The translations under genes were made by a program, and so were the position numbers. From Haberlea rhodopensis (Eukaryota; Streptophyta; Magnoliopsida; Lamiales; Gesneriaceae): a stretch of DNA of 64,000 nt. Below are positions 57,478-64,000 of the stretch, in pieces (position 1 is the first letter of the stretch; the number at the start of each line of letters is the position of its first letter). The notes under the pieces are model-generated. The model was not told the DNA's origin, made no database searches, and was given only the letters and a program-made list of their open reading frames with translations. The stretch lies in assembly GCA_907163345.1 (NCBI GenBank), contig CAJQUN010001071.1, positions 1-64,000 on the forward strand. The letters run 5' to 3'.

Positions 57478-60400
57478 CGATCGGTCCTTGAGAATGACAA
57501 ATTAAATGGGACAAATTTCCTAGACTGGTATAGGAATCTGAGGATTGTCCTCAAACAAGAGAAAAAGCAATATGTCCTTGAGGAACCCTTACCTGCTGAG
57601 GAACCTCCCGTTACGGCCGCGAGGGCCGATAAGGATGCTTACAAGAAGCATCAAAATGACGCACTTGATGTTGGTTGTTTAATGCTAGCAACCATGAACT
57701 CTGAGCTTCAGAAGCAACATGAGGAAATGGATGCGTTCAATATGATTGAACATCTGAAGCAACTTTACCAACAACAATAGGTATGACGTCTCTAAAGCGT
57801 TATTTCAGTGCAGAATGGTAGAAGGAACCCTTGTTGGATCTCATGTACTCAAGATGATTGGATACATAGAGAATCTTGAGAAACTAGGTTTTCCGTTGGA
57901 CCAAGAGTTGGCCACAGACGTGATCTTGCAATCGTTGCCTGATAGCTACAGTCAATTTGTTCTGAATTACAATATGATTGAAATTGAGAAGACTCTACCA
58001 CAGTTGCTTGGTATGTTGAGAACTTACGAAGCAAACTCAAAGAAGTCTAAGCCCACAAACGTACTTATTGTGAATAAGGGCAAGGGAAAGGCTAAAGCAA
58101 AAGGCATTAAAAGGAACAAGAAAGTCTTTGTCAAACCTAAGCCTCATGCTACTGCACTTAAGCCAAAGGGAGGAGTGGCTAAGGAAGGAAACTGCTTCCA
58201 TTGCGGTGAGACCGGACATTGGAAGAGAAACTGCAAGTTATACCTGAAGATCTTAAGAAGACGAAGGGAAGTGTGACTTCTACTTTAGGTATTTTTGTTA
58301 TAGAAGTCAATTTATCTACTTCTTCATCATGGGTATTAGATACTGGATGTGGTTCTCACATTTGTGTTAATGTGCAGGATCTCAAAAGGAGTAGAGTTTT
58401 GGCTAAAGGCGAATTTAACCTCCGAGTGGGAAATGGAGCAAGAGTTGTTGCATTAGCTATTGGAGATTATTCATTAACTTTTCCTTCTGGTTTAATATTA
58501 GATTTAAAAGACTGTTATTTGTGCCATCGATTACTAGAAACATTATTTCAATTTCTTGTTTGGACAAGATTGGTTTTTCATTTATTATAAAGGACAAATG
58601 TTGCTCCATTTATTTGAATGAGATGTTTTATGCTAGTGCACAATTAATTAATGGTCTTTATGTTTTAAATCTTGATATGCCTGTCTATAACATAACTAAA
58701 AGGATTAAGAATACTGATTCTAATCCAACTTATCTCTGCATTGTCGATTGGGCCATATAAACGAGAATCGCATATCAAAACTTCATAAGGATGGAGCTTT
58801 AGATTCATTTGATTTTGAATCATATGAAACATGTGAATCTTGTTTAATGGGCAAGATGACTAAAGCCCCTTTCAAGGGACATGTTGAAAGGGCAAGTGAT
58901 TTATTGAGTCTCATACATAGTGATGTATGTGGCCCAATAAGCACACAAGCTAGAGGTGGTTTTCACTACTTCGTTATATTTACTGATGACTTCAGTAGAT
59001 ATGGGTATGTGTACCTGATGAAACACAACATGAAACCTTTGAAAAGTTCAAGGATTTCAAGAATGAAGTACAAAACCAGCTTGGCAAAAGTATCAAAATC
59101 GTTCGATCAGATCGAGGAGGTGAATACTTAAACCAAGAGTTTCATGACTATCTAAAGGAGTGTGCGATAGTCCCACAACTCACACCTCCATATACTCCCA
59201 ATGGAATGGCGTATCTGAAAGGAGGAATCGAACTTTGTTGGACATGGTTCGATCTATGATGAGTCATGCAGATCTTCCGATTTCCTTTTGGGGACATGCT
59301 TTAGAAACAACAATATTATACAGAATCGTGTTCCATCTAAATCAGTTGAAAACACACCATATGAGATATTGACTAAGAAGCGTCTACTATGTCTTTTATG
59401 AAGATTTGGGGTTGTGAGGCTTACGTGAGACGTCACGCCTCCAATAAACTTGGACCCAAATCTGATAAATGTTTATTTGTGGGGCATCCTAAGGAAACGA
59501 AAGGATACTATTTCTATTATCCCATCGAGAACAAAGTAGTTGTTGCTCGAACAGGTGTCTTTCTTGAAAGAGAATTTATTTCTAGAAGAACCAGTGGGAG
59601 ACAAATAGAACTTAGTGAAGTACAACCACAAGAAAACATTGAACATGATATTGAGATGGAAACAGAGCAGTCACCACAAGTTGTTGTGGATGAAATGCCT
59701 GCTCAAGAGACACAAGCCCAGCGTAGGTCTGTAAGAGTACACCGGGAGCCACAGAGATATGGATTTCTTGTGACTCAACAAGGTGACTTACTACTCATTG
59801 ATGAGGATGAGCCGTCATCCTATCAAGAAGCTATAATGGCCCTGATTCTGAGAAATGGGAAGAGGCCATGAAATCTGAGATGGAATCCATGTATGTAAAC
59901 TAAGTATGGACTTTGGTTGACCCACCTGAAGGGGTAAGACCCATAGGGTGCAAATGGATTTTCAAGAAAAAGACCGATATGGATGGTAAGGTACAAACCT
60001 TTAAAGGACGACTGGTTGCTAAAGGTTTCAAACAAATTCATGGTATTGACTATGATGAAACTTTTTCCCCAGTTGCCATGGTTAAATCCATAAGGATCTT
60101 ACTTGCAATAGCTGCATTTCATGATTATGAAATCTGGCAGATGGATGTTAAAACAGCTTTCCTTAATGGAAATTTACTTGAGGATGTGTACATGACACAA
60201 CCCGAGGGTTTTGTCGATCCAAAGGATGCTGGAAAAATATACAAGCTACAACGATCCATTTATGGATTAAAGCAAGCTTCTCGGAGTTGGAATCTTCATT
60301 TTGATGATGCAATCAAAGAGTTTGGTTTTATCAAGAACGTAGATGAACCTTGTGTCTACAAGAAGGTCAGTGGGAGCATAATTATCTTTCTAGTGTTGTA

Positions 60401-60709
60401 TGTAGATGACATACTTCTCATTGGAAATGATATCCCTACCTTGCAATCTGTACAGATTTGGCTAGGGAATTATTTTTCTATGAAAGACTTGGGTGAAGCC
60501 ACCTACGTGTTATGTATCAAAATCTATAGAAATAAATCAAGAAGATTACTTGGCCTAAGTCAAAGTACATACATAGATAAAGTGCTAAAACGGTTTAGCA
60601 TGCAAGAATCAAAGAAAGGATTCGTGCCTATGACACATGGAATATATCTCTCGAAGGATCAGTGTCCTTCAACACAAGATGAGAGACAACGCATGAGTAA
60701 GATTCCATA
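57478..60709 (+). pseudogene. Copia-2 gag-pol, degenerate
   Basis: Collinear with the Copia-1 polyprotein. The first dozen codons including the ATG are deleted (57478 corresponds to residue 13 of Copia-1). A stop at 57778 and several frameshifts (near 58260, 58540, 58750, 59040, 59200, 59340 and 59850) break it into pieces. Recognisable are the CCHC knuckle (58196-58235), protease DTG (about 58340), integrase zinc domain and D,D-E core (58740-59300), RT with DVKTAFLNG (about 60145) and YVDD (about 60400-60411). Sequence stops after RMSKIPY at 60709, within the RT-RNase H region, at the junction to another LTR. Not functional. Confidence 0.9.
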
Positions 60710-61318
60710 CCTTACAAAACCAAACTTTCCTACAACATCAACAACATCATAACCCACTAAAACCCACATAAAACACTTCAAAAATCACACCCCAACAACT
60801 TGCAACATACACCCAAAACAAACCCACCTAAAACACTTCAAAAACATCCCATTTCAAAACCAAACATCATAAAAACTTAAGGAAGGGTTTCATACCTCTT
60901 GAAGACTCCAAATCTTAACAAAGATCACACAAACACAAGTTTTGTGGAGCTTCCTCCTTCCTCCTTTGAAGGATTTCGAAAATGGGGGTGAGGTTAGGGC
61001 TTTGGGAATGAATTGGGGATTTTAGAGTGGTGGGGAAAGAAGTGAAGGGAAATGGAATAAAAGGGGAATATAGTGGGGTTATTAAAAATTGTACCCCAAA
61101 TTAACATGATGTATAAAACATCCCAACATGGTATTTTAAAAGCATTTTACAAAAATGCAACCAACTTCATTAAATCCATACTTTCCTCATTATTAAAATC
61201 AACACAATTAAATCATGTTAACACTTCATTTTCCACACATAACTTAATCATCGCAATAAATCATCATATAAACATAATTAATGTCCAGATTGCCATTAAT
61301 TAATTTCGGGGCATCACA
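60710..61318 (-). repeat. Truncated 3' LTR of the terminal Tekay element
   Basis: On the minus strand it begins TGTGATGCCCCGAAATTAAT (61318). Only about 610 bases remain; it ends at the Copia-2 junction before reaching a palindrome array. Confidence 0.75.
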
Positions 61319-61324
61319 ATACTC

Positions 61325-61354
61325 CCCTACTTATAAGATTTCGTCCTCGAAATC
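61325..61354 (-). promoter_or_regulatory. Hairpin plus polypurine tract
   Basis: Sense strand: GATTTCG, loop AGGA, CGAAATC (61337-61354), then AAGTAGGGGAG. Identical stem to element B. Confidence 0.78.
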
Positions 61355-61423
61355 GCATGCACTTACCCCAAAAGAAACTAAACATAAATCACATACCAGA
61401 GAATAGTTCCGGGTAGTGCTGTA

Positions 61424-62113
61424 CTATATGCCACTCCGTCTCCCACGCGGCCTCCTCGACACCCCGACGATCCCACTGAACTTTGACCATTGGTATAATC
61501 TTGCTTCGTAATCTGCGATCCTCACGATCCAGAATTCTGACTGGTCGTTCAACGTAGGATACATCCGAATCAACTGAACTTCAGTAGGCTGTAAAACATG
61601 CGACGGGTCTGGCTCATACTTCTGTAGCAGAGAAACGTGGAAAACATCATGAATACCAGATAGAGACGGCGGTAGAGCCAAATGGTAGGCCAAAGTACCG
61701 ATACGCTGCAATACTTCATATGGCCCAACAAACCTCGGGGATAACTTCCCCCGCATACCAAAATGAACTACACCCCTGAAGGGTGAGATTCTCAAGGAGA
61801 CCTTCTCTCCCACTTGGAATTCTAGCGGTCGCCGTCGCTTATTGGCATAGGCTGCTTGCCTATCCTGGGCCGCCTTCATCTTTTGGCGTATCAACTTAAT
61901 CTTGTCTTACATATCCTTAATCATATCCGTTCCTCCGACCGCTTTACTAGTCAAGTCCTCCAAATACAGCGGTGACCTACATCGTCGTCCGTAAAGAGCT
62001 TCAAAAGGAGTCATTTGAATGCTCGCCTGATAGCTGTCATTATAGGAGAACTCCACCAATGGCACTGCATCCTGCCACGGAGTATCAAACTCCAAAACAC
62101 ATGCCTTCAACAT
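61424..62113 (-). pseudogene. Tekay-type integrase C-terminus and chromodomain
   Basis: The frame 61424-61894 covers the integrase C-terminal domain (KRRRPLEFQVGEKVSLRISP) and into the chromodomain, which is completed in another frame (TWETE-type motif near 61435-61450, GVEEA-like remnant). 61907-62113 codes for the preceding YNDSYQASIQM/ALYGRRCRSPLY part. At least two frameshifts, and a stop at about 61905. Same architecture as 14278-15026 in element B. Confidence 0.85.
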
Positions 62114-63149
62114 GTCTTAGAGCGTCTGTACCCTCCGTTTGGCCGTCTGTCTGAGGGTGATAAGTTGTACTCAGTCTCACCTCGGTGCCCAAAGCTATCT
62201 GGAGACCCTCCCAGAAATGAGAAGTAAACCTTGGGTCTCTGTCAGCCCTTGGGTCTCTGTCAGACACAATCGAGACTGGAACCTCATACAACCTCACCAC
62301 ATCCCACACATATGATTGGGCCATCTTTAGATACGTGAAAGTCATACAGTAGGGGATGAAGTGAGCTACCTTCGTTAGCCTATCCACGATCACCCAGATC
62401 GCATCAAATCCAGAGGCCATCCTTGGCAAGTGGGTCACAAAGTCCATAGTGATATGCCTCCACTTCCACTTAGGTACCTTCAAGCTCTTCAGCTCGCCAC
62501 CAGGCCTCTGCCTTCCTGCCTTTACCTGTTGGCAGATCAAACATCTTTTAACAAAAGTGATCACATCACGCTTCATGCGTCTCCACCAGAATTGACCACT
62601 TAGGTCCCTATACATTTTCCTTCCTCCTAGGTGGATACTGAACCGACTACTATGAGCCTGCTCCAATATTCCTTTACGCAACTCCGGCGTATTTGGGACC
62701 ATCCAGCGGTTGTCGAGTCTTAAGGAATCATCCTCAGCCACTCTACTCTTTGATGGCTGACCTCGAAGTACTAAAAACGACCACCTCTGAACCTCATCAT
62801 CTGACCTCGGGGCTTTCCTAATAGCCTCAAATATGTCCGGCTCAGCCAATAAGGTCGACACTCGCACCGGCGATGTGTCCACATCAAAATCATAGCCCAA
62901 ATGGAAACAAGAGGTCATCATAGCTGATAAACACATAGCGTCTTCAGCAGTACTCTTTGCCTTCCGACTTAAGGCGTCTGCTATCAAATTTGCTTTACCA
63001 GGATGGTACTCAATCTCACAGTCATAATCCTTGAGCAAATCCATCCATCTTCTTTGACGCATATTCAGTTCAGTCTGAGTGAATAGGAACTTCAGGCTCT
63101 TGGGTCCGTGTAGATGGTAAACGACGTACCATGCAAGTAATGCCTCCAA
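62085..63149 (-). pseudogene. Tekay-type RNase H end and integrase
   Basis: A 354-codon open stretch, the longest gypsy frame in the window. It opens with the RNase H end (RRWMDLLKDYDCEIEYHPGKANLIADALSRKA in the family), then the integrase zinc domain (HSSRFSIHLGGRK, CLICQQVKA) and catalytic core with Asp in TMDFVTHLPR, Asp in VSDRDPR and the Glu-bearing STTYHPQTDGQTE segment, so the D,D-E triad is intact. A 15-16-bp tandem duplication (near 62226-62256) repeats the DRDPR segment, which probably harms the active site. The frame is lost soon after the Glu. The start given is only where the open stretch begins. Confidence 0.87.
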
Positions 63150-63409
63150 ATTTTCAAGGCAAATATAATGGTTGCCAGCTCCAAATCGTGGACTGGGTAC
63201 CTAGCCTCATGTGGTTTCAACCGCCTCGATGCATAAGCCAACACATGCTTATCTTGCATCAACACACAGTCCAAACCCAGCAGTGATGCATTCGTGTACA
63301 AGGCAAACCTCTTATTCTCAGAAGGAATCACCAATATAGGTGTCGTAGTCAAACGACGCTTCAATTCTTGGAAGCTTTCCTCACAAGCTTCGGACCAATA
63401 GAACGGCAC
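63092..63409 (-). pseudogene. Tekay-type RNase H domain, N-terminal part
   Basis: Reads from MPFYWSEACEESFQELKRRL through TNASLLGLDCVLMQDKHVLAYASRRLKPHE and YPVHDLELATIIFALKIWRHYL to a YTDPRA end, overlapping the next frame. The conserved Asp of the first strand is replaced (YTNASL, where the family has YTDAS). It joins the RT piece through the same shortened linker as in element B. Confidence 0.85.
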
Positions 63410-64000
63410 TCCTTTCTGAGTCAGCTGTGTCAGGGGTCTGGCAATCCCTAAGGATCTGGAGTACTGTTCTCAAGTGCTTTACATGTTCCTCTTCAGTTCG
63501 AGAGTAAATAAGCACATCGTCAATGAAAACTATGACGAACTGATCCAAACATGGTTGGGGCACTCTGTTCATCAGGCTCATAAAACAGCTAGGGCATTCG
63601 TCACCCCAAAAAGGCATGACTAAGAATCCGTAGTGCCCATATCTAGTCCTGGAAGCTGTCTTCTGTACATCATCCTCTCGAACTCGAATCTGATGATACC
63701 CCGATCTCAGATCGATCTTACTGTAGAGCCTCGTACTCTGCAGCTGATCAAACAAATCATCAATCCCCGGAAGTGGATACTTATTCTTCACTATGGCTTT
63801 GTTCAGTTGTCTGCAATCGATGCGCAGCCGCATCGAACCATCTTTCTTTTTGACAAATAGGACTGGTGTACCCCAGGGCGATATGCTAGGGTGTATATAG
63901 CCCTTGTCAAGGAGCTTCTGCAACTGAACCTTTAACTCCCTTAGCTCCGCTGGTGCCATCCTATGCGGGCACGAGAAATGGCAGACGTCCCCGGTAGTAA
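63381..64000 (-). pseudogene. Tekay-type reverse transcriptase, runs off the window
   Basis: The frame 63381-63959 covers RT from MAPAELRELKVQLQKLLDKGYI through RLRIDCRQLNKAI, KIDLRSGYHQIRV, GHYGFLVMPF, and the catalytic FIDD (about 63520-63531). A +1/-1 pair around 63594-63620 scrambles the conserved segment after MPF. The frame break just before MAPAEL (about 63960), the missing T near 63594 and the direct jump from ILRD to the RNase H linker (missing thumb/connection) are all shared with element B. Protease and gag would lie beyond 64000. Confidence 0.87.

Larger units (their letters stand above)
37506..60709 (+). mobile_element. Copia-2: decayed relative of Copia-1, split and truncated
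   Basis: The 5' LTR occupies 37506-38463 and 55383-55927 (about 1.5 kb) with the Athila derivative in between. Then come a primer site, leader, and gag-pol in broken frames up to 60709, where the RNase H part is cut off and an unrelated LTR begins. There is no 3' LTR. Sequence is collinear with Copia-1 but older. Confidence 0.9.

Overview
The window is nuclear DNA from a flowering plant and consists of nested and broken LTR retrotransposons plus a decayed endogenous pararetrovirus. I recognise no host gene, rRNA, tRNA gene or CRISPR array. Evidence for a plant: Ty3/gypsy chromovirus (Tekay/Del-type) pol with a C-terminal chromodomain, an Athila-type gag with a tRNA-Asp primer site, Ty1/copia polyproteins with initiator-Met primer sites, and caulimovirid movement-protein, protease and RT remnants.

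Layout. 1-7378 is a stack of fragments: a Tekay 3' end with its LTR (1-3261), part of an Athila-like LTR (3262-4718), a 31-bp LTR tip, part of a second gypsy LTR (4750-5855), an Athila LTR tail (5856-6035), another Tekay 3' end (6036-about 7140) and the start of a minus-strand element. 7379-17973 is a minus-strand LTR split by element B, a complete but defective Tekay element (9227-17685, target duplication AATTA). 17974-21635 holds two related LTR pieces in opposite orientation. 21640-37505 is a caulimovirid remnant on the minus strand, split by two solo LTRs (22712-33483 and 33565-34472). The first solo LTR is itself split by Copia-1 (23168-32010), which has an intact 1320-codon gag-pol and is the only apparently autonomous element here. 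37506-60709 is a decayed second copy of the same Copia family. Its 5' LTR is split by an Athila-derived element (38464-55377, gag plus an extra ORF, no pol), whose gag is split by element D (41055-50000). 60710-64000 is a minus-strand Tekay-type element that runs off the window.

Two structural signals are not explained by standard annotation. First, LTRs of several gypsy families and of the Athila element carry arrays of the palindrome CGATCGATCG. The start-to-start spacings (71 counted by hand) are always 20-22, 30-31, 41 or 49-52 bp, that is, close to whole turns of the DNA helix. Second, element D has LTRs that look identical, a perfect target duplication and no coding capacity. Its internal region is a chain of about thirty or more different short perfect inverted repeats, mostly with loops containing GG on the element's sense strand, followed by arrays of hairpin-forming minisatellite units. 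Conserved short hairpins also recur beside the polypurine tract and downstream of the palindrome arrays. The elements interact mainly as parasites and targets of each other: B, D and the Athila derivative lack functions needed to move alone and would have depended on helpers.
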